The notes beneath the pieces were generated by a model. That model was not told the origin of the DNA, did no database searches, and saw only the letters and a list, made by a program, of their open reading frames with translations. A stretch of DNA of 64,000 nt. It comes from Druceiella hillmani. Taxonomy: Eukaryota; Arthropoda; Insecta; Lepidoptera; Hepialidae. Positions 37,770 through 48,639 of this stretch are shown here, one piece after another. The position numbers were made by a program, and so were the translations under genes. The stretch covers positions 40,071,001 through 40,135,000 of the forward strand of contig JAYKKI010000007.1 of assembly GCA_039881145.1 (NCBI GenBank), written 5' to 3'. How positions within the stretch are numbered: position 1 is the stretch's first letter; each line of letters begins with the position of its first letter.

Positions 37770-38260
37770 TCTATCAATATTTTAAATACATGCAATAAAA
37801 CGCCTTTCCTTTTATTTCCGTTTTTTCTTCACCCACTCTTTGAATTTCATGCAGCTACTCGAATTATCTCGCTCAGAAGTGATACACGCTTTTCAGTGAA
37901 ATGATTCCCTACAATATATACCGCAGAAGACAATTTAGGGGAAATAAGCATTGACGAGACTCGACGAATGGCTGGAGGGATATCCGGACGACCCATTTCG
38001 TCCATTAGCTTTTACGCTTATTTCCATGAACCGCATTTTCCCTCAATTCCCGATTTCTCCAAATCCAATTCATAATTCGATTGATTGACAAGAAAGTGTA
38101 CCGTTCAATTGTAAGGCCGATCGAGTAGTATGAAGGTTTAGGGATGTGTAACTGAATTATTTATTAATTTATTGGTACAGCAAAATTCAAAGTTGTCAAT
38201 TATTTTTCACGATATGTGAAGTATAATAATTCTCTCAATGAATATTACTCCCTGAAATAA
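37770..38260. other. Four-copy conserved block b, copy B1
   Basis: The best preserved copy relative to A1. It carries CGACGAATGGCTGGAGGGAT, CCATTAGCTTTTACGCTTAT, CCCTCAATTCCCGATTTCTC and TAATTCGATTGATTGACAAG. TGATTGAC at 38,082-38,089 resembles a composite Hox/Extradenticle site (TGATTGAT or TGATTRAY). It contains the small ORF annotated at 37,847-38,005. Confidence 0.5.
37847..38005 (-). CDS. Candidate 52-residue ORF inside block b (copy B1)
   Basis: Starting at an ATG conserved in all four copies of the block, the minus strand encodes a 52-residue peptide opening MDEMGRPDIPPAIRRVSS and ending LLSEIIRVAA before TGA. Copy B2 keeps MDEIGRPDISLAVRRIS, and after a frame change GNNFTQKR versus GNHFTEKR here. 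In the first 15 codons five B1/B2 differences are synonymous, but over the whole length first-position changes are as common, and A1, A2 and B2 carry stops or shifts. In-frame stops lie just upstream of the ATG. Translation is possible only in B1; a regulatory element with fortuitous frame conservation is at least as likely. Confidence 0.2.
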   Translation of the reverse strand: MDEMGRPDIPPAIRRVSSMLISPKLSSAVYIVGNHFTEKRVSLLSEIIRVAA

Positions 38261-39177
38261 CATGTGTGAAAAACTTATTTGATAATATTGTTTCATCGAA
38301 TAAAATTCTTTTAAAATTTACATTTTTTTAAATTGTTAGAAGTAAAAAAAACAGAATGAAAAATTCGATCCGCTATGTACTGGAGTTAAACCATAATTAT
38401 TGTTTAAAAATATTGTTTTTTCCTTATTTGTTGTTTTAGTGTTTGTTATTGATAAGAAAAATGCCTATTTTTAATTATACAGTTTAAATATTGTTGGCAA
38501 GAAAATCTCTTCATCTTCATGAAAATCGTATTATTCAAAGCAAATTATCACAATAATTTGATATTAAATTTCTACACTTGAGAGAATATCGTGCAGGGAA
38601 TAGAATCAGAATTGGACACACCGCCCTTTCAGCCGGCATAGAGTCAAATATATCAACTGATCTCCTGCTGAAAATATATCCACATCTCTCACTTATATGC
38701 AGTGAACGGATTCCCGAAAATTATTAACACTAGGTGGCGCGCTATGTGAATAGTGATGAGACATGACTATGATTATATATTATTTTCATTATCTTATTAA
38801 TATACATTTCAATGCACATTTTCAGGGTTAACTTAAAGAACTTTCTCTTATTTTGATTCCTTTATCTATTTGATCCGGTAGATATTTAAATGTTTTGTTT
38901 ATGTTTATTTAAGACATTAGAAGTTTCATTATAATTGTTTTATGTAGTCACATAAATAAACTACTTATGTCATAATTCACTTGCATACACCGCTTAAATG
39001 CATCACGTATATAAAATAATAAGAGCTAAAAGTAATCTCTTGCTCGAAATAATCTTGATACAGTCACCTACGACAATCAAATAATAAATTTACACTAAAT
39101 AATTATACAACCAATCCTAAAACACTTCACATGGACTTAAAATATTATTATCTGAAAATTTAGAGTAACGTATTGCT

Positions 39178-39390
39178 TCAAAATATTGCTTGGAAGACAC
39201 GTATTCGAAAAATATTTCTTTGACTCCTGCCCAAGCAGCGATCTCGTACGCAACCTCTCTCTAGAAGTGCCCAAGAGCGTAATATTAGCCAAGCTGACGG
39301 GATTATATCGTTGTATTTCATATAAATTCCTGCTGTGTTTAATAAAAAACAAATGATATATAAATTCAAAAACAAGGAAAACTTCATCAA
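39178..39390 (-). CDS. Candidate secreted small peptide (block a, copy B1)
   Basis: The 70-codon minus-strand frame starts MMKFSLFLNLYIICFLLNTA, which looks like a signal peptide: a basic start, a hydrophobic core and small residues near a TAG cleavage context. It continues with YNDIIPSAW, SWALLERGC and VRDRCLGRSQRN, so the mature part has two cysteines close together. The core is shared with A1 (22,519-22,797) with seven purely synonymous third-position differences. No TATA box, splice site or poly(A) signal is obvious. A plus-strand frame with the same wobble positions is also open, so coding on this strand is an inference. It overlaps a 99-codon frame in another register, which is not conserved. 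Confidence 0.33.
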   Translation of the reverse strand: MMKFSLFLNLYIICFLLNTAGIYMKYNDIIPSAWLILRSWALLERGCVRDRCLGRSQRNIFRIRVFQAIF

Positions 39391-39418
39391 ACTTTACACT
39401 ACTGAGGTAAAATACATT

Positions 39419-39729
39419 AAGAATAAATAAATACATACATTAAGAATAAATTAGAATAAGTAAACACACTAAGAATAAATTAGAATAAGTAAACACATTA
39501 AGAATAAATTAGAATAAGTAAACACATTAAGAATAAATTAGAATAAGTAAACACATTAAGAATAAATTAGAATAAGAAATTAAAAAACATTAAGAATAAA
39601 TTAGAATAAGTAAACACATTAAGAATAGATTAGAATAAGAAATTAAAAAGCATTAAGAATAAATTAGAATAAGTAAACACATTAAGAATAAAATAGAATA
39701 AGTAAATACATTAAGAATAAATTAGAAAG
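39419..39729 (+). repeat. 29-bp minisatellite, ~10 units, unit B only
   Basis: Tandem units of AAGAATAAATTAGAATAAGT plus AAACACATT; two units are a 34-bp variant ending GAAATTAAAAA.CATT. At the matching place in A (22,770-22,790) there is one copy of AAGAATAAATTAGAAAG, so the array grew after the duplication. Confidence 0.95.
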
Positions 39730-40969
39730 TCGATTATAATACTCATAGCAATTATATATGATTGATAAACGTGTTGTGCTACACACTATGAGTGGAGATC
39801 TTATTTATCAAGTGTTTATAAATATTAATTTCTTTTCATCCTGTAATTAATACGCGGTAATGCACTATTCTTATGTGATAATAGTTATAGAATTAAATTG
39901 AATTCTGATTATATAAATACAAGAAAATTTGTCGGAAAACAAAAAAAAAGTAAAACGAGGAATGATTTTCGTTTAAACATATACTAGGTATCCGTCCTGA
40001 CTGATCGGTCAAAAAAGACCATGATTGAATTTTGTTTCATTCTTTTTTAATAAAATAAATTTTAACAATTGTAAATTTTCCAAAAACCTTGAAACAAGGT
40101 TTCCTTTCTTTCGATCTGAAAGTCTAAATAAAAACTATTATTTTAATTGTTTCAAAATTCTTAATGCATTTTATTTAAACAATTAAATTTTTGCATTATT
40201 TAAAAACTTTTTACAATTTATTCAAATTTTTTGTATTTATTACGTTATATTATTTTATGCCTTTATTTGGTTTTAAGCATGCATTTCATTTCTTTACATA
40301 ATTTATTACATATTGTAATTTTATCATATTAACTTTTTTATATGTTATTTTTTGTTCAGTTCCTTAATTGAATTAATTCCGACAATTTTATTCACTATTC
40401 CGTTATTTGTGATAATTATATAATTACTTTAAACTTTTTTGATTTAGTTGTTGCGTTACTTTTCCTGGTGTTTCTTGTACCATTTGCTTATTATTCTATA
40501 TTATTGTTGCCGTTATTACGTATTATTTTGAACACATGATATTTATTGAATATTTTGCATCCCACAGAATATTTGACAATATTTTTCGAGGCGAAGGCAT
40601 CGTTGCTATTATTACTGAAACTATGATGTCGATTAGACAGAATACCACAAATAATAGCATAAAGTTATGAACGTAGTGTAAAATAGTGTAAATAATATAA
40701 ACAGCCTCCAAAAATTAAAAAAAAATTATGAATCTTCTAATATATTCTAAGAATTTTATAGAAAAAAATGTTGGAAAATTATAATAAATAGCACTTTAAT
40801 TTGTACCTTAATTGTAAATGTCAAATACTAATGTAAAAATACAAAAATTATTTTGAAATAGTATCTGGAGATTCTATAAAATTTATTTCATAATTTTTTG
40901 TTGTGGTTTAAAAAAGTGTCAATTAATATCCTAACTTTATTTTAATGTTATAATTATCCTATATCTTTT

Positions 40970-41310
40970 TAGAAATATTTTCAAAATAAGAAACCCACAA
41001 AACTTCGTCTTGTCCATCCAACTGTACATCGATATATCACAGCCGATTTATTGAGAAACTACTAGTACCATAAAACTAAAATTTGGTTTATTGTACATAT
41101 TTATAACAACGCCTACAAAATAATGAAATGAAATCTTTAAAAAAAAATTAGAGGAACTCTACTGCACGTAAAATAGGAGAACAAGTATTCCTGTTCTCCT
41201 GTCCCATTGTATAGAATATCGTGGAGTAAGTCTTTCAAAAGTATTGAGGGGAATGTCATAAACAATTTTTTCGATACCGTTGTCCGTTTATAAAATATTA
41301 AACTTTAAAA
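40970..41310 (+). mobile_element. Unit B counterpart of the GGGTTCCGTA repeat relic
   Basis: More diverged than the A copy: the GTTCCGTA start is lost but GAAACCCACAAA, ATCCAACTGTACATCGATAT, CACAGCCGATTTATTGAG and CTCCTGTCCCATTGTATAGA remain aligned with 24,020-24,245. The chance TATCACAGCC within it resembles a microRNA seed family but is explained by the repeat. Confidence 0.4.
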
Positions 41311-41474
41311 TGGTAATGTGTTTATAATTTTAAAAGTATTCACAATAGTTATATTCATATAATATCATGACTAACTTAAAAGGGAAAATATCACACTAAG
41401 CAGACTCTACTGACTTAAGAGTAACAATTGACCGACTTACGACCCATAAGTGGAATGAAAATTCAAAGGAGCTC

Positions 41475-41990
41475 CACAAAAATGTCACAAACTGGTCATA
41501 AGAAAATGTCTTCAAAAATGTGTCCCCCCTCATCCCGAAAACTATTAAATTGAAAATAATGTAAATAAAATTACTGCAAATTTAATTAAAATTTACAGAA
41601 AACTGTGGCGATGATGCTAAATTTCCTAATTTTATGAGATATTTTTCATATTTTTATACATTTGAAGGGGTGTACCCTCTAGGAAATATATTTAAAGCAT
41701 TGTTTAACGATGTACGGAAAACACATAGTTCCAGTCTTACTAACAATTAACAGATTTATTTTTTTATTATACACTAAAGAACTTCATTCAAATGTACTTA
41801 ACATTTTTTTAAGATTGAATCACCATAACTCTAAAGCTACTTTGCTGCAATTTATGATCGGCTTTTAACTTGTAAATGAAATAAAAATGAAAAAGAACTG
41901 CATAAAAATATCTTAAATCAACTTAAAAATAAAGTGGGTTTTTAAATATATTTTTGATATATCTATGAAAGAATAAACTAGGCTAATACA
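41475..41990. other. Unit B-specific ~500 bp insert
   Basis: Flanks match A on both sides of its (TA)n array (24,490 and 24,565), but this interval has no counterpart there. It contains C-rich GTGTCCCCCCTCATCCCG and GGGGTGTACCCTCTAGG motifs and no open frame. It may be an unrecognised transposon, or ancestral sequence replaced in A by the TA array. Confidence 0.45.
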
Positions 41991-42233
41991 TTTATAAATT
42001 TACATGATATGAAAAAATATAAATACGTACGCCTAAATGTTAATAAGTGCCTAAGCATGTACCGAATCCTGGTAGTGCGATTTGTACTCATTCTTAACTT
42101 AATGATTTAATTCTTCCATAAATCTACCTCAGTCATATGTATAATATGTAGTTATTAATATGAAATCGGTATAGCCATTAGCCAGATACAAATAAGATTT
42201 ATTATTATTACATTATGGGCAAATGAAGTCATC

Positions 42234-42600
42234 AAAGTTATCATGATCCATACATCATCACATTCACCCTTCTAATCCGGTTACGGCCTTTTGATCATCA
42301 CTCTAAAATTAGCTTATAGTAGCAGCTTATGAAAAGGCAATTTCCGGTTCGGGCAGCTTTCGAATCAATTTTCCGCCCACGCTATTTTAATATTGACTTT
42401 ATTAATTAATATGTCAATGAAGTGTATTTAGACACCTCGATTGAATAAAGTAGTTTTAAATACGACAATATATGTTTAAGTACTTAGTCTCATGTAATAT
42501 TAATATATCGATGCCAGATTTATAGGATGCTGTAGGATTCTCCTACAGCATCCTATAAATCTGGATAGATAGCATATGTTTTAGCGTCTGAGGTACTAAC
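42234..42600. other. Conserved block c, copy B2, with a perfect 24-bp inverted duplication
   Basis: Aligns with A2 24,868-25,250 and B1 35,550-35,910. At 42,514-42,564 the segment CCAGATTTATAGGATGCTGT plus AGGA is followed after TTC by its exact reverse complement. The other copies have only the forward arm. Confidence 0.6.
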
Positions 42601-42929
42601 TCCAAATAAATACTTATGATATAAATCCCTTCTGCTTTATCAAGTTGTAACAAAATAACAGGAGTTAATTATATACAAATTAAATGAAACATTTCAAAAT
42701 ATCTTTTTTTTTAATTTGTGTCATTTTGCGTATATTTTTCCATTAAAATGACTTAAATAGTAAAATATTTAATTTTACTGGTACCAATCAATGTCCTCTT
42801 ACAAATTTAAATATTACGCTTCTTTAATAACTAACAAAATTATCAAAATACATCTTCCATATTTTAAACACATGCCATGAAACTTTCGTTTAAAAATCCT
42901 CCCATTTTGGTTCCGTTTTTTCAACTTCC

Positions 42930-43300
42930 TCTCTTTAATATCCACTTGCTCAAAACCGACGCACGCTTTTGAGTAAAATTATTTCCTATAACGTAAAAAA
43001 ATTCGCAGAAGAATATTTAGTGGAAATATGCGCTGGCGAGATTCGGCGAACGGCTAAAGAAATATCTGGCCGCCCAATTTCGTCCATTAGCCTTTACATT
43101 TATTTCCTTGGACCGCGTTTTCCCTCAATTCCCGATTCCACCAAATCCATTTTCTGATTCGATTGATTGATAAAAATGTACCGTTCAATTGTAGGGCCGT
43201 GCGGGTAGTATGATAGTTTTCTTTAACTAAAATAATGTTGTGGCTGAATTCAACCACCTAAAATACGACTCCCAGGTGAACATTACTCCCTAATATCACG
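42930..43300. other. Four-copy conserved block b, copy B2
   Basis: Carries CGGCGAACGGCTAAAGAAAT, GGCCGCCCAATTTCGTCC, CCCTCAATTCCCGATTCCAC and TGATTGAT at 43,164-43,171, a perfect match to the Hox/Extradenticle composite site. A 62-codon plus-strand frame (42,969-43,157) covers the core and reads SGRPISSIS; the same plus-strand reading is open in B1 but stopped in A1 and A2. The minus-strand frame from the conserved ATG at 43,087 hits TAG after about 33 codons. Confidence 0.5.
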
Positions 43301-43643
43301 TGTGTGAAAAACACAGGTGACAATATTTTTCAAAAACTGAAGGCGGAAATATTTTTTCAAATGATTAGAAATGAAAATAAATACAATAAAGTTATTGTTT
43401 GAACCTATGGTATTTTCTTATTGGCGTTTATTCAAAATATTTCAAAACAAATATTTTTTTTATATTTTTGGATTCAGTATTTTCTTATTGATAAGGTTAT
43501 GAAATCTCATTAATTACAATTTAATTTTTTTTCAATTAGACATAGAAAAAAAACAATACTAACTATTTTAACATGCTTATATTAACTCCGGGGTGCTGGA
43601 AATCAGATGTCGTAAATTTATTTCTTTTCGCTATCTATTTGTG

Positions 43644-44222
43644 CTACATGTTCTACATATACCTACATGTACTATATACTGTCTTTATCGTTATTTGTAC
43701 TACATGTTCTACATATATCTATATGTACTATATACTGTCTTTATCGCTATTTGTACTACATGTTCTACATATATCTACATGTACTATATACTGTCTTTAT
43801 CGTTATTTGTACTACATGTTCTACATATACCTACATGTACTATATACTGTCTTTATCGCTATTTGTACTACATGTTCTACGTATACCTACATGTACTATA
43901 TACTGTCTTTATCGCTATTTGTACTACGTGTTCTACATATACCTACATGTACTATATACTGTCTTTATCGCTATTTTTACTACATGTTCTACATATACCT
44001 ACATGTACTATATACTGTATTTATCGCTATTTGTACTACATGTTCTACATATACCTACATGCACTATATACTGTCTTTATCGCTATTTGTACTACATGTT
44101 CAACATATACCTACATATACCATATTTTATCGCTATTTGTACTACATACTCATACTTTATCGCTATTTGTACTACATGTTCTACGTATACCTACATGTAC
44201 TATATACTGTGTTTATCGCTAT
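43644..44222 (+). repeat. 56-bp minisatellite, nine near-perfect units plus variants
   Basis: Unit starts fall every 56 bp from 43,644 to 44,092 (CTACATGTTCTACATATACC, then TACATGTACTATATACTGTC, then TTTATCGCTATTTGTA), followed by shortened variants to 44,222. Units differ at one or two bases. The unit has no stop codon in any forward register, and 56 is not divisible by 3, so all three forward frames are open (frames of 249, 223 and 185 codons), each repeating every 168 bp. I regard these as artefacts rather than proteins. It sits at the junction where unit B lacks about 2.5 kb of unit A. Confidence 0.95.
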
Positions 44223-44489
44223 AAGAGACAAAAGGAGGCTTTTTTCAGACATTTTCAGTCATAACTCGAAAACTGTGCGACTTGAAGTAGTTTTTGGATA
44301 TATAAACAAAGCCCTTCCATAGCCGTAAACTTCGGAGAGACGGGAATCGAAATCCTTCCACAGTTTCATTTTTCCATTTTAGGCGCAGAACCCGAAAAGC
44401 TGAATTCGACTTAACAGAAAGTGAATAAACAAAGAATTAGAAAATTAGAGAGGATAGAGAAGCCATAACCTTTACAGAAATTATAAGTA

Positions 44490-47400
44490 TTTACAAAGCA
44501 TGAATCTCGCTAAAAGCGGTTTAACGTCTGGTCTAGATAGCATATAAAATTATCTATGTAGAAACAAGCTATGAAGAGCGCGTGAATTATTTAAAATATT
44601 ATGCACGATAGCGTCGGTTATATATGGTTATTTATTTAAGTAGCAATGCTAGCTCAAAAATATGTATACCGGTGTTACGTGGGTATAAATTTAAATACGT
44701 TCAAATTTATTAGCAAACTATTTTGTAAGGTATATACTACACCACACTTTATTGTCTAGAAAATGGAAAAAATACGTCGGGCAGAGGCGGAATTGTATTC
44801 TAAGAGGATTGAATTTTTCTTTTAAAACGCATATTATATTCAAGCGTGTATTCCATCAAAATTTTTTCAATAACTAGGACGTAGGAAATAAAAATTATTG
44901 ATGATAACGAGATGTTACCTTATTAAAACACTTTCTCCTATTTATTTGAAGAGTGTGTAGTTATTTAGTCTTTTAACAACGACTATTTGCATAATATAAA
45001 TGTAAATAAAAGCATTTAAGAGTAGGAAAACAGGAAATTAAATAACACCGTTTACATCTTAGTTATAAATATCGACAGAATAAAATGACCGCCATGGAAA
45101 ATCCACTGCCATGGGTAAATAAAGGTACGAAACATTAACGCGACACTGACGAAAAAAGAAAAGCTACGAAAAACTGGTTGGCACAGCCTTCGTCACGTTC
45201 AATTACACAATACATTGTTGAATTGCATATAAACTTGCAACATTATCGATACATGTATAACTAAGGCGTTTTCCGGTTTTAGGTTACGTGATGCACGAAT
45301 AGAGCTACAAGACGTTCCCTCTGTCGGCTGAAGAAGTTTCGCTTATAATTTTATTCAATTATTTAAAAATTGTATTTTCGGTGCTAGTTTTATGAACATA
45401 AGATGACGAACATAAAAAGACCATGGTATGCTTGATTAGAATAGTATTTGATGAACATAACAAGACCATGGTGGGATTGACTTGTTGATTAGAATAAAAG
45501 ATTGCAATCTAAGTCATTGCACAATTTTTTGTCGTGCAATCTTTGTAACAAGTAAGAACTGTTCATTTAAACTACTATAGCTCCAGCGTTAACATGTAGC
45601 ATTAAATACGAGTATGTAGCACTATACTTATTCAAGCAAAAATTAAATACAAACTCTGTATGAGATGATCCTGTAACTCGCTTCAAAATTATATTTCTTT
45701 AAAACCGTAGTGTAAAGCTCAAAGGAATTTTACGTTGGTTTGAAATTAACACCGTAGAGGAAAAATCAAATATTATTGTTCTTCTTTTTGATAGCGAGAA
45801 TAAATATAAAATGCCCCCCAACAATACCATCCCTCGAGCCTTATTGCTCCTCTGAGTATTACTAGAGAAATCTACGCACATAAACCCCTTGGGCAGAAAT
45901 CAAAAGAAATATTTTTTTCAATATATATCTTTTGGACAAAGGTTTGAACTAATATATTTCCCTGTTTAATTTTTCAAATTATTATTTTATGTTTCTTAAA
46001 ATATTTAATAGGTGGTAAAATATTTATCTCAATTTTACATTTAGTCTGTATATACGTAGAATTGGTCAAAAATTACTTCCATCGGTAAGTCGACATTAGT
46101 ACTTTCCATTTTATATACGTATAAGTTAAATTTTATGCGTGTGGTTAAACTACTATAAAAGTTATCTGTTCACTCGGCCACAATAAGTAACGGAAGATTT
46201 TATAGAAGAGTAGGTATGAAAATTGTAACAAAATTTAAAAAATTTTGACGTATAAATAGATTGCGAAAAGCGGAGCTTTTCTAAATAACTCCCAAAAATT
46301 AATATCACATTTATTCTTTAAAATGTCCCAAATAATGTTAGTGGTCTGTAACTGTTATAGAATGATTTTAATGATATTCAATTTAAATTGAAATTAAAAC
46401 GTATTCAACTACGATTCCTGAGAAAATACCTCCACCATATAGTCCATATGTCTTTTATCCAAAACATAAAAATCAACACAACTTATATATCAATAAATTG
46501 AGCAGATGAATGCTCATTTATTTTCATGTCTCACTACTATTTAAACAGTTGTCATCATGCCTCATACTACAAATTTCGATAAGTCTAACAAATAACATAT
46601 TTTCAGCAGTAGACGAATTGAGAGAAAAATGAATCGAAGGCCGACAGCCGTATTATTTGTTTCTACGAAAGATCTGAATTTAAATGACTGGATATTCTTA
46701 ATAAAGGCCATCTTTGCATTCTTGCTATCTACTTCAGTATTTTAAACATTCCAAGAAATCAATATACATCAATAAAGGTTGAAAGATTATTCATATCGTA
46801 ATCTTAAGTTTTCATCTGAAAATTTATTTAGTTTTCTATTTCCAAATAAACTAATGTCTTTTATGAAACCTTGTTTGCTCTCCAAGCCACGAAACTTTGG
46901 AATTAGCCATTAATTAACGGAATTAGCCATTAATCAGGTATAATTCTGAAAGTCCCACTTCACATATACGGTTTTTCGTATGCATTAGTTTCTTAATTTA
47001 TTTAGTGTTTTTCAATCGCTTTTAAATAAATTCACTCATTTCTAGAGCGATTTCCTTCCATCCTTAGTTATCTAAAGTATACATGGTTTCCCGTAAAATA
47101 AACATTGTGTCTGCTTATAAAATTTCAAATCAGGAGAAAATTTCCCAATCCCGAATAGTAAAAATAAATAAAAAAATAAAAAAATACGGAAATTGCTGTG
47201 TCGGACATTGCCACAGCTTTTTAACATCAATTGTACATGATATACTGAAAATGAATAATCCGAGCGCGTTTACGTTGCCTATATTCGAAATGTTGGGTCC
47301 GAATCTGGCGTTTACTGTATTTTTCCCTTTGGAATATTGAGTTCTATGCCTTCGTGCCCAATATTTGTAATTCTAATCATAATTTGCCCCCATGTATCAA

Positions 47401-47995
47401 GCAGGCGTGACCTAAAATGAGTTACACTTGTACATACACTTCTCTTTAAAACACTTAATTCTCGCAAATCATAAAATCAGAAAATAAGATATGATCCCGT
47501 TTATTGATCAAATACGCAGAGTCGAAAAGTCTTGCGTATATTTTTGACCTGCGCGATTCACGATATACGATGGCTATGAATATGAAAGTTACACTGGAAG
47601 AAATCATTGCCTTTTCTCTTTCAAACGAGTCAAAATAGCGGGCGCTATCCATTTTTAGCTGAGTTTTTGAAGTTTGAAATTACTTCGGCAGAAACTACCT
47701 AACGATAGACATTTGGGAGCGATTGTCTTCCAACACCGTATTTTTCGAGCACGTTTTAACATTAAAAAAATATTACCATGGCTGACAACGAGTGTAATAT
47801 TTTTTTAGTTCGTTCAATCAACTTTATCAACAAGTTTGAAAAAGTACTGCGCCTTAACGCTATTTGTAAAAATATCAATGAAAAAAAAATTTAAAAAGTA
47901 TATAATGATAGTTAAGGTTAAATGACAGTCAAGTTACCTGAGTCGTTTTTGTAATTAACTAAAACAATAGTACACACGCAGCAGCAAACAGACAA
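44490..47995. other. Distal part of unit B, collinear with 28,870-32,570
   Basis: No gene is supported. Conserved islands match those listed for unit A. Frames at 45,699-45,881 (minus) and 47,083-47,340 (plus) fall in conserved islands but are interrupted by indels or stops in unit A. A 21-bp tandem duplication (CGGAATTAGCCATTAAT) at 46,898-46,935 is B-specific. Confidence 0.5.
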
Positions 47996-48595
47996 AAATT
48001 CCAAAAATATAATTTTGTGTTTTATTATGTCGCTTTAAACATTTTTTCTTAAATACATTCAGTACAGACTCGCCATTTCTACAATTTTATTATATGTATA
48101 AATATCTCATGATAAATATTGACAGTGTGATGTCCCAATTTAATTTCTACAAGGAATTTGTTATTTTTATCGTATCTTAGTCTATGTGATTAAAGATGAA
48201 TTTGGACTTGTATACTTGTACACTTTAACAAAAATATGTCGGGTTACAAATCCGCTGAAGAATGAATTATGTGCATTTTAAGGAAAGTGGCATGTTGAAA
48301 GAAATTTTAAATTACTTCATTAAAAGAAATGACATCCCAAAAAATTTAAAGCTGTAAACGTCATATATTATACTATATTTTACGTTTTTTTTGTTTGAGA
48401 AAACAACTTAACTCAAAAATTATAACCTTGGGAACGATTGTAATATTCAACGCGTTCTTCAAATAATTGTCGCAGCTGCAACAGACGATGTAAAATACCA
48501 AAGCATGTAAATCTTATACTATTTTATAAGGTAGATGTTACCCAGAATGCTGTTCTAAATCAATTTATTAAATTAATTTATTTTCCCATTCTTTT
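47996..48595. other. AT-rich spacer right of unit B
   Basis: Unique sequence with no match to unit A's right flank; nothing recognisable. Confidence 0.5.
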
Positions 48596-48639
48596 AATTA
48601 AGTATGTTTCATTCCAAAGATAATCACATCTGAACTCGT

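Larger units (their letters stand above)
33117..47995 (+). repeat. Segmental duplication unit B (~14.9 kb)
   Basis: Collinear partner of unit A (18,315-32,570), in the same orientation. Compared with A it has gained a 1.55-kb transposon (36,035-37,590), a 29-bp minisatellite (39,419-39,729), about 500 bp at 41,475-41,990, a local inverted duplication (42,514-42,564) and a 56-bp minisatellite (43,644-44,222). It has lost about 2.5 kb corresponding to A 26,350-28,860. It lacks the MITE and the TA arrays of A. Confidence 0.85.

Noticed and set aside
39137..39436. 99-codon minus-strand ORF overlapping block a
   Set aside because: It is in a different register from the frame shared with unit A, and its reading is not kept in the other copy.
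41035..41044. TATCACAGCC, the 5' motif of the insect mir-2/mir-13 family
   Set aside because: It lies in a diverged interspersed repeat; the unit A copy reads TGTAACAGTC at the same place, and no precursor hairpin surrounds it.
43573..44322. Long open frames (249, 223 and 185 codons) on the plus strand
   Set aside because: They are three registers of the same 56-bp minisatellite. The unit has no stop in any forward frame and its length is not a multiple of three, so the frames are a repeat artefact.
45699..45881. 60-codon minus-strand ORF in a conserved island
   Set aside because: Unit A has a one-base shift and an early stop in the same region, so the frame is not conserved.
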